64,000 bases of DNA. Origin: Gilvimarinus chinensis DSM 19667. GTDB lineage: Bacteria > Pseudomonadota > Gammaproteobacteria > Pseudomonadales > Cellvibrionaceae. Location: NCBI RefSeq assembly GCF_000377745.1, contig NZ_KB898706.1, forward strand, positions 124,001 to 188,000. Reading direction: 5' to 3'. Shown here one piece after another: positions 1 through 8,207 of the stretch (its first letter is position 1; each line of letters starts with the position of its first letter). The translations under genes and the position numbers were made by a program. Under the pieces are notes generated by a model. The model was not told where the DNA came from and did not search any database. It saw only the letters and a list, made by a program, of their open reading frames with translations.

Positions 1-362
1 TTATCCCAGCCGAATACCGCCAGGCTGAGGGCTGACGCCAGCAGGTAATAAACGCTGCTACCGGCATCGGCCCGCTGTTGATGTTCTAAAAAGTACACCA
101 AAGAGAGCCAGGCAGCGGCCGCGAGCAGGGCGATAATGGGGGCAGAGAGGTTGAACCCGGTGGCGCGAATGTTTACCGCTTTGCTTTTGCCGTTTTTGCC
201 TGGGGCGATGTTAAACGTAAATTCATCGCCCTCGGACGGGCGGCCCCTGCCTTTAAAGTCGCGAATGTGGGCGAAGAGTTCACCTTCAACACCGTTTTCT
301 TCATAAGCCAAAAAGCCAAAGCCGCGTGCGTCGTTCCAGCGGATCAGTTTACCTCTGGCCAT
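1..362 (-). CDS. cold-shock domain + DUF1294 membrane protein (3' end off the window)
   Basis: Reading leftwards from an ATG at 362, an open frame of 120 codons runs off the left edge without a stop. Residues 1-65 form a cold-shock OB fold: KLIRWNDARGFGFL carries the RNP1-like GFGF, followed by ELFAHI. Two hydrophobic helices follow at about 70-90 and 102-117, ending in GWDK, the conserved start of DUF1294. This is the usual CSD-DUF1294 architecture, a small inner-membrane protein with a cytoplasmic nucleic-acid-binding head; its function is not established. It lies 4 bp downstream of the barrel gene, on the same strand, and is probably co-transcribed. The apparent TTA at positions 1-3 is out of frame and is not its stop. 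Confidence 0.8.
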   Translation of the reverse strand, partial: MARGKLIRWNDARGFGFLAYEENGVEGELFAHIRDFKGRGRPSEGDEFTFNIAPGKNGKSKAVNIRATGFNLSAPIIALLAAAAWLSLVYFLEHQQRADAGSSVYYLLASALSLAVFGWD

Positions 363-366
363 GGGC

Positions 367-1557
367 TTACCAGCTGGAACCGGCTTGAATGTAGTAAGCG
401 GACTCTTCCGGCCCCCAGGCCACATCCACACCCATGGTAAAGCCGTAGCGCTTGGCGATCAGGTAGCGAAAGCCGGTGCCGTAGCTGTCTACGTCTTCGG
501 CGTCGCTGGTTAAATTGCTCCAGCTGTCGGCCACAAAGCCCGCGCCGCCAAAGCCTTTAAGGTGCCAGCGTGGCGTAAACTTGTAGGTGGCTTCAATTTC
601 GGTCAGAAACGCCTGGTTATTCTGGTAGCGGGCGGCGGGTACACCGCGCATGCGCAAACCGGGCAGGGCGTAGGGGGGCAGGGTTTCGCCGCTGGCGGCC
701 TCAACGCTTTGGTAATCCAGGCGCAGGCCCAGGTTGAAGGTGTCGCTTAGCTTCCAGTAATTAAGCCCGGTAAATTGATACTGGGTGTAGTTCAAATCAC
801 TGCCAATGGCGTCATCAAAGCGCACGGCCCGGGCGCGGTAGTTGTAGCCTGCCTCGGGGTTCATGGGGTTGTCGCGCGAATCATACTCAACCAATAACCC
901 CAGGCCCGAGGTGTTTTCGCTGATGTTGAGGCGGTTTTGCAAAAAGGCCTCGACTTTTTCGTTCAGCTCATCGTTGGGCAGCAGGTCGATATTAAAATCG
1001 TCAGCGAGCCTGGTTTCCATGCGCTGATAGGTTTGGTAAAAGCCCGCAAACCATTTGCTGTCGCCCAGGCGAAAGGTGAGTTTTTGCAGTATGGCGGGCC
1101 CGCTCACATTCAGCTCAATGGGGTTTTGTAAATCCACATTGGCAATGCGGTAAAAATTCAGGTTCATATCCGGGTAGCCAATGCCGCCTTTGTAGCGAAT
1201 GGTGTCGTCGCGCCAAAACCCAATATGTCCGGCCCCGCCAAACATACTGCCGTTTTCGGTGGCTCCGGCGCCTAAAATAGTGATGTTCTCGGGGATGATG
1301 CCCGTGTTCTGCTTGTCTTGTTTTTGCGCCTCAGACTCGTGAAAAAATACACCCATAACCCCCAGGCCGTTACCCGTGGCCGGTTCGGTAATAATGATGG
1401 GCACGGGCAAAAAGCCCAGCATGCGCTGGCTCAAATACTGGCTGGCGTCCAGCATGCCGTCGTCTGGGTCGATAAACTCTTCGCTGATGGCAAAAACCTG
1501 AGGGGCGCTGAACGCAAGCAACAGGGGCGCTGCTTTAATGGGGGCTGGAAGCTTCAT
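367..1557 (-). CDS. BamA/TamA (D15 surface antigen)-type outer-membrane barrel protein
   Basis: The 396-residue product has a signal peptide (about 1-23, cleavage after QVFA). It then alternates amphipathic beta strands with long loops and ends in an aromatic/hydrophobic strand (IQAGSSW). The motif LPVPIIITEPATGNGLG followed by many G-rich strands is typical of short D15-like barrels that lack POTRA domains. Such proteins sit in the outer membrane, and their cargo or role is generally unknown. The start is supported by AAGGA about 8 bp upstream. The next gene leftwards starts 4 bp after its stop, which suggests a two-gene transcript. It is too short to be BamA itself. Confidence 0.72.
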   Translation of the reverse strand: MKLPAPIKAAPLLLAFSAPQVFAISEEFIDPDDGMLDASQYLSQRMLGFLPVPIIITEPATGNGLGVMGVFFHESEAQKQDKQNTGIIPENITILGAGATENGSMFGGAGHIGFWRDDTIRYKGGIGYPDMNLNFYRIANVDLQNPIELNVSGPAILQKLTFRLGDSKWFAGFYQTYQRMETRLADDFNIDLLPNDELNEKVEAFLQNRLNISENTSGLGLLVEYDSRDNPMNPEAGYNYRARAVRFDDAIGSDLNYTQYQFTGLNYWKLSDTFNLGLRLDYQSVEAASGETLPPYALPGLRMRGVPAARYQNNQAFLTEIEATYKFTPRWHLKGFGGAGFVADSWSNLTSDAEDVDSYGTGFRYLIAKRYGFTMGVDVAWGPEESAYYIQAGSSW

Positions 1558-1618
1558 AACCTATCCTTGTGGAGCACTGAGCGTAAATGGTAGCGGATCG
1601 GGTCAGGTAAGGATAGGC

Positions 1619-1639
1619 GCGCCCCGGTTAACGGGGCGC
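1619..1639. terminator. GC-rich hairpin, possible terminator
   Basis: GCGCCCCG and CGGGGCGC are separated by GTTAA. The hairpin lies just past the stop of the 1193-residue gene and before the barrel gene on the minus strand. There is no T-run on the minus strand, so intrinsic termination is uncertain. It may instead be a processing or attenuation hairpin. Confidence 0.35.
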
Positions 1640-1681
1640 AAAAGTGTTATAGAACAGCTGGTATTGAAACAGCCAACGCGC

Positions 1682-4600
1682 TTAAAGCGGCTTGAGTTTG
1701 ATATTGCGAAACCAGACTTTATCGCCATGGTCTTGCAACACAATATGCCCTTCGTTGTTGTTGGCAAACTCGGGCCAGTCGGCAAACTTGCTGTTGCCAA
1801 TTAACTGCTGCCACTCGGGCGAGGTGGTATCCGCCTGCACCAGCTTGTAGCCGTTTAACCAGTGTTCAATTTTGCCGTTGTTCACCACCAGACGGGTGCG
1901 GTTCCACTGCCCGGCTGGCAGCACGGTCACGAACTTGGACTTAATCAAATCGTACAAATCGCCCGCGCGGTGTTTTTCGATTTTGCCGTCCGGGTGGCCC
2001 GGGTTATCCAACAGCTGGTACTCCGGCCCGCTCTGGTACGAGTGCTCAAGTTCGGGCGTTTCTTTTACTTTATACAGAATGCCGCTGTTGCCGTCTTCGG
2101 CCAGCTTCCACTCCAAATAGAGTTCAAAGTTTTCCACCGGTGCCGGGGTAATCACCACATCGCCACCGCCCGGTGTTTTCCAGCCTTGGTCGGCGGCGGT
2201 GCGGCCGGTTAAATGCAGCGCGCCATTGTCCACTACCCAGCGCTCGCCTAACTGATCGCTGTTGTAGTTGCGTAAACCGTTTAGGGTTTTACCGTCAAAT
2301 AATAACTGCCAGCCGTCGGTTTTTTCCGCTTCGCTTAAGCGGTTATTACGTGGCTGGTAGTCAGTGTTGATGGCAACGGGTTTGTTTGCCGGAATTGCGT
2401 TTAAGGTGTACCAGGCTTCGGTGGTCCACAGCTCGTTCTCGCTTTCGCTCACAAAGCCGCGTTTAATGCGGAAATACACCAAGTGGTTTTCTTTTAGCCC
2501 CGCCAATTTAAATTGCGCGCGGCGGCGATCTTGCGACAGCGAAAACGCTTCAACTTTTAGCGGGCCTTTGTCCAGTTTCGGGCCGCCGTATTCGCTGGTC
2601 GGTTCGTAACGCCACTGAATAACCTCAAAGTCTTCGGCGGTAATGTTTTGCCCGGCGGCCACCGGTTCGGTAAAGGTAATTTCAAAACCGTCGCTGCGGG
2701 CGCTAACGCTTAACATTTCAAAGGCGGTATTGCCGTTGTAGTTTAAACGCTGCAAGCCATACCACTTGCCACCGGCGTGGGCCCAGTTGCCGGGGTTGCC
2801 TACGCCACCCACAATCAGCGAGCCATCGGGCGCCCATTGCAAGCGGTTAACACCGGCTTCTAAGCCCTGGGTAAAGCGAAATACCGCGCCCTGCAAACGG
2901 CCGTTAATGCGCTCGGCAAACACGCGCTTAATGCCGCCGTGGGTGACTTCGCCGTGAATCATCTGGTTTTGGTAGGGGCCTAGGTTAAGCGGCGCGGGCT
3001 CGCTCGGCGAGTTGCCAATTTCATCTTGCGGCAGCCACACCACCGGCAGGGTTTCGGTTAAGTTTTCGGTGCCGGCAAAATCCACCGAGCGCGAGCCATA
3101 CCAGGCGCCTTCGGTTAACTCGATAATTTTGCTGGACGGAATCCAGTCGCCCTGGTTGTCGGCAATAAACAGTTGCTCGTCAATGCCAAAACCAATGCCG
3201 TTGGGGGTGCGCAGGCCCGAGGCAATCATGGTGACTTCGCCGGTGCTTTTGTTCACCTTAAACGCATGGCCGCGATCGGGCGCCTGCGGGTCGGCACTGG
3301 CGCCGCCGGGTAAAATAGCGGTGGCCAAAGCGCCGTAAAAATAGCCGTCTTGATACTCCAGGCCAAAGGCAAACTCGTGAAAGTTGCCGGTTACCGACCA
3401 GTCGTTTGCCACCAGCCGATACTCGTCAATAATTTCATCGCCATTGACATCCACCAGGCGGGTCAGCTCTTGCTTTTGCAGCACGTAAATATCGCCGTCC
3501 ACCACTTTTAAGCCCAAGGGCTCGGCCAGCCCGCGGGCGATGCGTTTAACCTGAATGTTTTCCGGCGCCGCATCCCAACCCGAGACAATATACACCGAAC
3601 CTTCCGGGTCCCAAGTGGAGACTACCAAACGGCCGTCGGGCAAAAAGTCCAGCCCGCCCACCATGGGTTCAAATTCTTCCGGGCGCGCCTGATGCAAATC
3701 AAACGACGGGTGCACGCCCGCCACTTCGCGCATATCCCCGGGCACGGTTTTCACAATATCCGGGTCGGTAACCACCGGCTCTACCGTGCGCAGATCATTG
3801 GGCGTAACCACCAGCATGGATTCGGGGATTAACTCAAACTTGCCGGTGGCAGGGTTTTTCCATTGCAGCGATAGGGCCGCGCCCGAGGTGCCCTGAAAAT
3901 AAATAATCTCCAGCGGGTGCAGGCCCGCTTCTAAATCGATGGTGGCGTCCATGGGGTCGGGGCCGTGAAAGCCCCAGTGGTTAATGGCAAGCTCGCCGTT
4001 TAAATACAAATAAGAGCCGTCGTCGCTCACCAAACGCAAGGTGGTTTGCAGTGGCTTATCCAGCTTTAAGTTGGTTTTTACCTGATACGCAAAGCGCTCT
4101 TTAATCGGCTCAAAGGCATCGATGTCGGGCAAATGAATTTGCGCACTGTGCGCGGCCAGCGCCGGTGGGGTATTGCGCAGTACATCCACATTGGGTTGGT
4201 CGCCGGAAAAATAATGCAGGTAAAACAGCGCGCCCGCCGCGTTTTCGTTTAGCTCGGGCGTGGTGTCTTTTAAGTTAACCGCCACCGCCGGTTGCGCCAA
4301 GGGGTTTGCACCGTCGGCAACGGGCTCGGCAGCCGGTGCCAAGGTGAAAATATAATCCACCATGGTGGCGGCGTCTTCGGCGCTTAAACTGGGGTGCGGG
4401 GTCATGGGTATCTGCCCCCAGTTGCCCGCACCACCGTCGATAATCTTTTGCGCCAGCATCTCCCGCGCGCCGCTTTCATTGATATAGCGCTGGGCAATGG
4501 AGGCGTAAGACGGCCCCACGGTTTTTACCTCGGGGTTGTGGCAGGCGGCGCAGTCACTACCGGCTATTAATGCTTCGCCCGGGTGCTGTTCTGCCTCGGC

Positions 4601-5263
4601 CGGTGCATCATTTTGCCCGTTGGCTTGCTCGCTTGCTTGGGGCAGGGCGGAATAGTGCAGGGTTAATTCGGTCGTGCCCGGTTTAAGAATCAGGCGGTCG
4701 CCGTTAAGCTCACCCGTGCCACTCACAGAATGGTTTTGTGGCAGTTGTAAGCCACTTAAACTCGCCGTACCGCCAGTGACAACAAACTGGCGTGTTACCA
4801 CGGCCTGTTCCCCCTGCATTTGATAACCGGGGGTTTCTTCTATATTAATGCCGTCGCCCGCGTACAGCAGGGTGGGGGTGTTACCGTTTAAGCGGTGGCC
4901 TTTAAATTCAATAGCGCCTTGCCAGCGGACGTTTTCATTTTTCAGGTAATCCCGCCCCGGTGTGGCGGGCTGAGGGCCGTGCTTCTGGTCGTACACCGCG
5001 CCGGAAAACTCCACCTGGCCATCCCACACTTTAAATAAGGTGCCCGCGTCTGTGTCGTAGGCAAGGCTCAGGTCATCGCCCAAGCGCAGGGTTAACACGC
5101 GGGGTTTGCCGTCCAGCACCGAGCGAAACGCGGTCATCTGGCCCGTCATCGGCGGGCTTTGCACGCTTTGTTCGGCGGCGGGTGTGTCGGGTTGGCAGGC
5201 GCTGAGTAAAGCGCTGCCCGCGATTAAGCAGGCTTTCAGTGTGGGGGTTGCATAAGGGCCCAT
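1682..5263 (-). CDS. multidomain lipoprotein: cytochrome c, PA14, sorbosone-dehydrogenase-like propeller, DUF1080
   Basis: The 1193-residue protein has a lipoprotein signal (lipobox LLSAC, Cys23). After an uncharacterised N-terminal part comes a class I cytochrome c domain (about 225-310) with haem motif C238-AA-C241-H242 and a likely axial Met287 (IPMTPH). A PA14 domain follows at about 340-480, then a long propeller resembling L-sorbosone/PQQ glucose dehydrogenases (about 505-830), a linker, and a DUF1080 (3-keto-disaccharide hydrolase/GH16-like) domain from about 980 to the end. The whole suggests an envelope-anchored redox enzyme acting on sugars, passing electrons to the haem and hydrolysing or binding the keto-sugar. 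That function is inferred. AGGAG upstream supports the start. Separate genes for these modules are common; one chain holding all four is unusual. Confidence 0.75.
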   Translation of the reverse strand: MGPYATPTLKACLIAGSALLSACQPDTPAAEQSVQSPPMTGQMTAFRSVLDGKPRVLTLRLGDDLSLAYDTDAGTLFKVWDGQVEFSGAVYDQKHGPQPATPGRDYLKNENVRWQGAIEFKGHRLNGNTPTLLYAGDGINIEETPGYQMQGEQAVVTRQFVVTGGTASLSGLQLPQNHSVSGTGELNGDRLILKPGTTELTLHYSALPQASEQANGQNDAPAEAEQHPGEALIAGSDCAACHNPEVKTVGPSYASIAQRYINESGAREMLAQKIIDGGAGNWGQIPMTPHPSLSAEDAATMVDYIFTLAPAAEPVADGANPLAQPAVAVNLKDTTPELNENAAGALFYLHYFSGDQPNVDVLRNTPPALAAHSAQIHLPDIDAFEPIKERFAYQVKTNLKLDKPLQTTLRLVSDDGSYLYLNGELAINHWGFHGPDPMDATIDLEAGLHPLEIIYFQGTSGAALSLQWKNPATGKFELIPESMLVVTPNDLRTVEPVVTDPDIVKTVPGDMREVAGVHPSFDLHQARPEEFEPMVGGLDFLPDGRLVVSTWDPEGSVYIVSGWDAAPENIQVKRIARGLAEPLGLKVVDGDIYVLQKQELTRLVDVNGDEIIDEYRLVANDWSVTGNFHEFAFGLEYQDGYFYGALATAILPGGASADPQAPDRGHAFKVNKSTGEVTMIASGLRTPNGIGFGIDEQLFIADNQGDWIPSSKIIELTEGAWYGSRSVDFAGTENLTETLPVVWLPQDEIGNSPSEPAPLNLGPYQNQMIHGEVTHGGIKRVFAERINGRLQGAVFRFTQGLEAGVNRLQWAPDGSLIVGGVGNPGNWAHAGGKWYGLQRLNYNGNTAFEMLSVSARSDGFEITFTEPVAAGQNITAEDFEVIQWRYEPTSEYGGPKLDKGPLKVEAFSLSQDRRRAQFKLAGLKENHLVYFRIKRGFVSESENELWTTEAWYTLNAIPANKPVAINTDYQPRNNRLSEAEKTDGWQLLFDGKTLNGLRNYNSDQLGERWVVDNGALHLTGRTAADQGWKTPGGGDVVITPAPVENFELYLEWKLAEDGNSGILYKVKETPELEHSYQSGPEYQLLDNPGHPDGKIEKHRAGDLYDLIKSKFVTVLPAGQWNRTRLVVNNGKIEHWLNGYKLVQADTTSPEWQQLIGNSKFADWPEFANNNEGHIVLQDHGDKVWFRNIKLKPL

Positions 5264-5418
5264 GGTGGTCTCCTGTTTATTTTTAGGAGTTTAGTTTGCC
5301 ACAGGCGGTTTGGGATGCGGAGTTTATGCATACGTTTTCATCGATGTTAGAAAGGGGGTTTTACTTTTCTTGATGGTTGGTGGGGGGGGGCGCGCTATCG
5401 CGCGGTGTTTATAGGCCC

Positions 5419-5465
5419 GTGTCGCCGGGCGTTGCGAGTTACTTTTTTCGGCAAAAAGTACCGCC
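5419..5465 (-). repeat. dispersed hairpin repeat (partial copy, reverse orientation)
   Basis: GCCCGTGTCGCCGGGCG is followed by a hairpin whose arms are GTTACTTTTT and AAAAAGTAC. This is the reverse complement of the right-hand end of the longer repeats at 7857-8063 and 8832-9036, which read hairpin then CGCCCGCCCGGCGA. Only the end of the element is recognisable here. Confidence 0.6.
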
Positions 5466-5637
5466 GCCGTTCCTGCGCATCCATGCGCCCACGGCATTAG
5501 TGATTCCCTTCACGTCAACACCTCGCCCAACAACTGGTCCCTGCGGCGCGAAGCGTCCGGCCAGCAAGCACAGCCTGCTGTCGTTCGGTTACGCGCAAAG
5601 CAGTGCTTTGCAAACGCTAGACCTCACCCCTCATTCC

Positions 5638-5728
5638 AATCGATTTTAGCAGGCCGTATCGATAGGCCGTCCGTGGCCTAACGATACTTGTGCAAACGTC
5701 CTGTTTGCTTACCCGCTAAAATCGATTT
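5638..5728. repeat. inverted repeat flanking 60 bp
   Basis: AATCGATTTTAGC near 5638-5651 recurs as GCTAAAATCGATT near 5715-5728. The enclosed ~60 bp contain a second, smaller set of GATAGGCC/GGCCTA echoes. It could be a degenerate miniature element or a stable RNA fold-back. Confidence 0.5.
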
Positions 5729-6199
5729 CCATTCGGCCTAGATGTAAACGGGGCAAAAAAGCGGTGCTTCGTAGCTAGGTCTAGCCCATCGGGCATAATG
5801 AGGCAAAGCCTTGCTCTAGCGTCAGACCTCCGACATCAGGCGTCCGACGTTAACCCGTTGCAAAACGGGCTAACCCATGGCACTATTTTCCTCATCAAAA
5901 CATGCGTTCATGGTTGTCTCGAAAAACAACTATAAAGCGGTCACGTAGCCAGGAGGCTGGGAACAGAACAGGGCAGTATCTAATCATTGACGCATGCCCT
6001 TCATTTTTACGTTTCCGAGTTGCTTGTTTTTCAGTGGAGCCCTGAGCGGCTTGCTAGAAATTGCGATTAGAGAGAAGGTGCCCTCTGAAGTCTCGGTCAT
6101 GTTTATATTTAGAGATGTCTACATATAGAAACATATGGTTAGATATACACATAATGTCTATATATGACCATGCTCATGAATTAGCTGTTAGGAGTCCGC

Positions 6200-6682
6200 A
6201 TGAAATCAATAGAGAAGTGGGCTGATCGTGTTTACTCTGAAGATGATTTCGGCAGAGGAATAGCGACGTCTTTATCAGGGATTATCGGTCTTTCAGTTTA
6301 TCTTTTATCAGATGATTGGGTTATTTCCGCTTTTTCAGCGATTATTGCATTTCCAATTTTTAGAATTATTGCTTCAAGCTTTAACGAAAAGCATAAGAGG
6401 AAAAGCCAAAGAAAGATTGACGAAGAAAACGCAAAGTATTCCTTTGATAAGCTAAGTGAAGAAGAGCTGAATGTGGTCAAATCATTTGTTGAGGCTGGTG
6501 GTAGTGTGTTGACTTGGCGACAAGTCAACAACCTCCCAATACCCTCTGCTGCGATTGAATCTTTGATTCAGCGCGAGTTAATCTGGTCTTCCGTAATGGC
6601 AGATGGCATGACTGAAACATTCGCTTTAGACACCAATATTTTTAATCTAGGTGTTGATAAGTATGCCAAGAAAAACTCCTAA
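6200..6682 (+). CDS. small membrane protein, cassette gene 1 (SieB-like?)
   Basis: The 160-residue product has two adjacent hydrophobic helices at about 21-37 and 40-58, then a basic stretch (KHKRKSQRK) and a helical cytoplasmic tail. The tail pattern, KLSEEELNVVKSFVEAG then a short winged region ending in LIQRELI, resembles superinfection-exclusion protein B and related small membrane proteins; that likeness is weak. AGGAG lies 6 bp before the ATG. Its AT-rich base composition differs clearly from the housekeeping neighbours, and its stop codon forms part of an attC-like site. It is probably a mobile integron-type cassette gene. Function unknown; defence or superinfection exclusion is only a guess. 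Confidence 0.6.
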   Translation: MKSIEKWADRVYSEDDFGRGIATSLSGIIGLSVYLLSDDWVISAFSAIIAFPIFRIIASSFNEKHKRKSQRKIDEENAKYSFDKLSEEELNVVKSFVEAGGSVLTWRQVNNLPIPSAAIESLIQRELIWSSVMADGMTETFALDTNIFNLGVDKYAKKNS

Positions 6683-6787
6683 CAAAGCGTGCCAGTCGGA
6701 CATTTTTTTCCGTAGCTTCCTTTGTGCTGACCGCTACGCTAGCACAAAACGCCACTCCACAAACTGCCGCTTCACTCAGCGTTATAA
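6678..6787 (+). other. integron attC-like recombination site 1
   Basis: The 110-bp site begins with CCTAACAAAGCG, which includes the stop codon of the preceding gene, and ends CAGCGTTATAA. This is the arrangement of Vibrio-type attC sites (TAACAA...GCG to CGTTATAA). The left arm AGTCGGACATTT pairs imperfectly with the reverse complement of the right arm (AAGCGGCAGTTT). The centre carries a perfect 8-bp inverted repeat, TTTGTGCT (6721-6728) and AGCACAAA (6741-6748). The next gene starts 15 bp later, as usual for cassettes. No integrase gene is in the window. Confidence 0.65.
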
Positions 6788-6802
6788 CCTAAAGGAAGTT
6801 TT

Positions 6803-7315
6803 GTGCCAGAAATAGAAATACCAGTATGGTTTATATCATTTTGTACTGCGCTATTGGCCGCATTTTTCGGTTCTTTACTGGCAATACGAAAATTCAAAAA
6901 TGAGAAAATATGGCAAGAAAAGTATCAGGCCTATCAAGATGTATTGTCAGCGCTAGAAGCTATGTTACTTTGGGCCAACGAGACATATTGCTATCAAAAA
7001 ATGATACCTACTAAAGGTACTCAAGGAATAGAGGGCGGTAATTGGCCGACCTTTGCAGAAGCTCGTAGGGTGATAGCGAAAACTACTTGTATTGGCAGCC
7101 TACTTTTACCTAGAGAGGTAATTGATGAACTGGATGCATTGGAAAGTGATCTTTGGAATGAAAACTTTAGAGCGGACGACGAAAGGTATTATTATCCGAA
7201 CACACCTGAAGAGTCTGAAGCAATTGCAGAGCACGCTGAGAATGTAGAAAAGCTTATTAAACCAAGACTCAAAATGATAATTACACATGCTAAGAAAGAT
7301 CTCGGAAGGGTATAA
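6803..7315 (+). CDS. hypothetical single-TM protein, cassette gene 2
   Basis: The 170-residue product starts at GTG, with AAAGGAAG about 5 bp upstream. An N-terminal transmembrane helix (about 7-28) precedes a basic residue cluster and an all-helical cytoplasmic part that is rich in charged and aromatic residues (WANETYCYQK, ERYYYPNTPEE). I recognise no family. The short, AT-rich gene lies tightly between two attC-like sites, which is the pattern of integron cassette proteins with one membrane anchor. The downstream site is eroded. Confidence 0.62.
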   Translation: MPEIEIPVWFISFCTALLAAFFGSLLAIRKFKNEKIWQEKYQAYQDVLSALEAMLLWANETYCYQKMIPTKGTQGIEGGNWPTFAEARRVIAKTTCIGSLLLPREVIDELDALESDLWNENFRADDERYYYPNTPEESEAIAEHAENVEKLIKPRLKMIITHAKKDLGRV

Positions 7316-7321
7316 AAAATT

Positions 7322-7404
7322 GCATCAGCGGACATTTTTTCCATCGCTATTTTGTGTGGTGTGTGCCACACAACGGCTCTTCCAAAAATACCGCTGTGTA
7401 GGTG
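7322..7404 (+). other. eroded attC-like site 2
   Basis: CAGCGGACATTTTT (7326-7339) pairs with AAAAATACCGCTG (7384-7396). Inside this is a perfect TTGTGTGG/CCACACAA inverted repeat (7352-7359, 7366-7373). This repeats the plan of the site at 6678-6787, including the shared CGGACATTTTTT. The outer TAACAA/CGTTATAA ends are missing, and a dispersed repeat box begins 2 bp after the right end, so the site looks truncated by repeat insertion. Confidence 0.5.
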
Positions 7405-7405
7405 A

Positions 7406-7434
7406 GGGTCAGGTCTTGAATTGTGAATTTGGCT
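7406..7434 (+). repeat. short dispersed box, copy 1
   Basis: A 29-bp box starts GGGTCAGGTCTTGAATT and ends TGAATTTGGCT. It is identical over its length to the copy at 7789-7817. Similar GGGGTCAGGTCTTG boxes are common in gammaproteobacterial repeat loci, often near REP-associated tyrosine transposases (from memory); no transposase lies here. Confidence 0.7.
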
Positions 7435-7531
7435 ATTAGTTGCTGGGCTTCTTCTTATAGTCAGACCACTACGTATAAAAGTGGATGAGGGGCCAAGCTT
7501 TTTAACCATATAACCCAACGGAGGTGTGGCC

Positions 7532-7786
7532 ATGTGCGGCCGTCTGAATGTAGTCGACTCCCCCTTGGTTCAGGCGCTCTGCCTAGCGATAGGCCTAGAT
7601 ATAGGCACGCCGCCACCAGGCAACGCCGATGTACGTCCCACACAGCGTGTGTTGACAATCGGGGGTGTCGACGGCCAATTGGCGCGTATAGACACCACCT
7701 GGGGAATACAGCCCGCCTGGGCAAAGAAGCTGCTTATCAACGCCCAAGCTGAGTCGGTTGCTGAAAAACGAACCTTCAAGGAGTAA
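7532..7786 (+). pseudogene. SRAP (YedK/HMCES-like) protein, truncated copy
   Basis: Translation from the ATG at 7532 gives MCGRLNV, so Cys2 would be the catalytic residue of an SRAP peptidase after Met removal; GGAGG lies upstream. SRAP proteins trap abasic sites in single-stranded DNA. The frame matches the copy at 8208 to about residue 82, then stops where a dispersed box begins (AAGGAGTAAAGGGGTC). It lacks the YEW motif and the active-site His. By hand alignment of about 270 bp I count some ten differences from copy 2, most of them silent, which suggests both copies were once selected as protein. It is now probably non-functional. Confidence 0.8.
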
Positions 7787-7788
7787 AG

Positions 7789-7817
7789 GGGTCAGGTCTT
7801 GAATTGTGAATTTGGCT
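7789..7817 (+). repeat. short dispersed box, copy 2
   Basis: Identical to the box at 7406-7434. It begins 2 bp after the premature end of the truncated SRAP frame and so marks the break point of that copy. Confidence 0.7.
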
Positions 7818-7856
7818 GTCGGGAGGTGGCTACGAAGTGCCGCTTTTGGCCCCCGT

Positions 7857-8063
7857 AGAGCCAGCCGAACGGAGGCCTGCTTTTTGGGGGTACGCGCACA
7901 GGGCGTGCGCACAAGCATCGTCTGGCCAGGGATGGCCTGTCGATGCGGCCCGCAAAAACAGGCTGAAGAGAGGGAACCCGAAGGGCGGGATCTCCGGGGT
8001 GAGTTTCTTGGCTACTTCTTTGCTCACCAAAGAAGTAGCTCGCCCGCCCGGCGACACGGGCAC
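7857..8063 (+). repeat. dispersed ~205-bp repeat, copy A
   Basis: In order it contains AGCCGAACGGAGGCCTG, a short fold-back around CGCACAGGGCGTGCG, CCAGGGATGG then GTCGATGCGGCC, GAGGGAACCCGAAGGGC, a hairpin with arms CTACTTCTTTG and CAAAGAAGTAG, and CGCCCGCCCGGCGA. The same blocks in the same order make up 8832-9036. Proteins predicted across it on either strand are translation artefacts. Confidence 0.75.
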
Positions 8064-8085
8064 ATAAAAAACTCCCAAAAGGCAG

Positions 8086-8111
8086 GGGTCAGGTCTTGAA
8101 TCGTGAATTTG
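8086..8111 (+). repeat. short dispersed box, copy 3
   Basis: GGGTCAGGTCTTGAATCGTG, continuing AATTTG, differs from the other two copies at one position over the shared part. It precedes the second SRAP copy at about the same distance (97 bp from box end to ATG) as copy 1 precedes the first (97 bp). Confidence 0.68.
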
Positions 8112-8207
8112 TAGGTTCGGGTTAGGCTTCACATTCCACATCAAAGTATAAAATATAATGCTTGACCTAGATGCTCCTCAACCATGTAACTCAACGGAGG
8201 TGTGGCC

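Larger units (their letters stand above)
5264..6199. other. gene-free accessory stretch with repeats and AT-rich leader
   Basis: I find no convincing gene in these 936 bp. The 5400-5730 part holds fragments of a dispersed repeat and a fold-back. Its open frame at 5377-5649 has the composition of translated repeat DNA, not a protein. From about 6090 the sequence becomes AT-rich. ATGTCTA[C/T]ATATA occurs twice, starting at about 6113 and 6153, just before the first cassette-like gene, and may hold its promoter. Confidence 0.6.

Noticed and set aside
1-3. TTA at the window start as a stop for the first gene
   Set aside because: It is out of frame with the ATG at 362; the frame continues past the edge into the expected DUF1294 sequence.
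5377-5649. 90-codon open frame in the first repeat region
   Set aside because: It translates the dispersed repeat (ASYFFRQKV and similar), has no ribosome site and no family; such frames are common artefacts of these repeats.
7806-8144. Overlapping open frames of 76-107 codons on both strands
   Set aside because: All read across repeat copy A in different frames, and composition follows the repeat, not protein coding.
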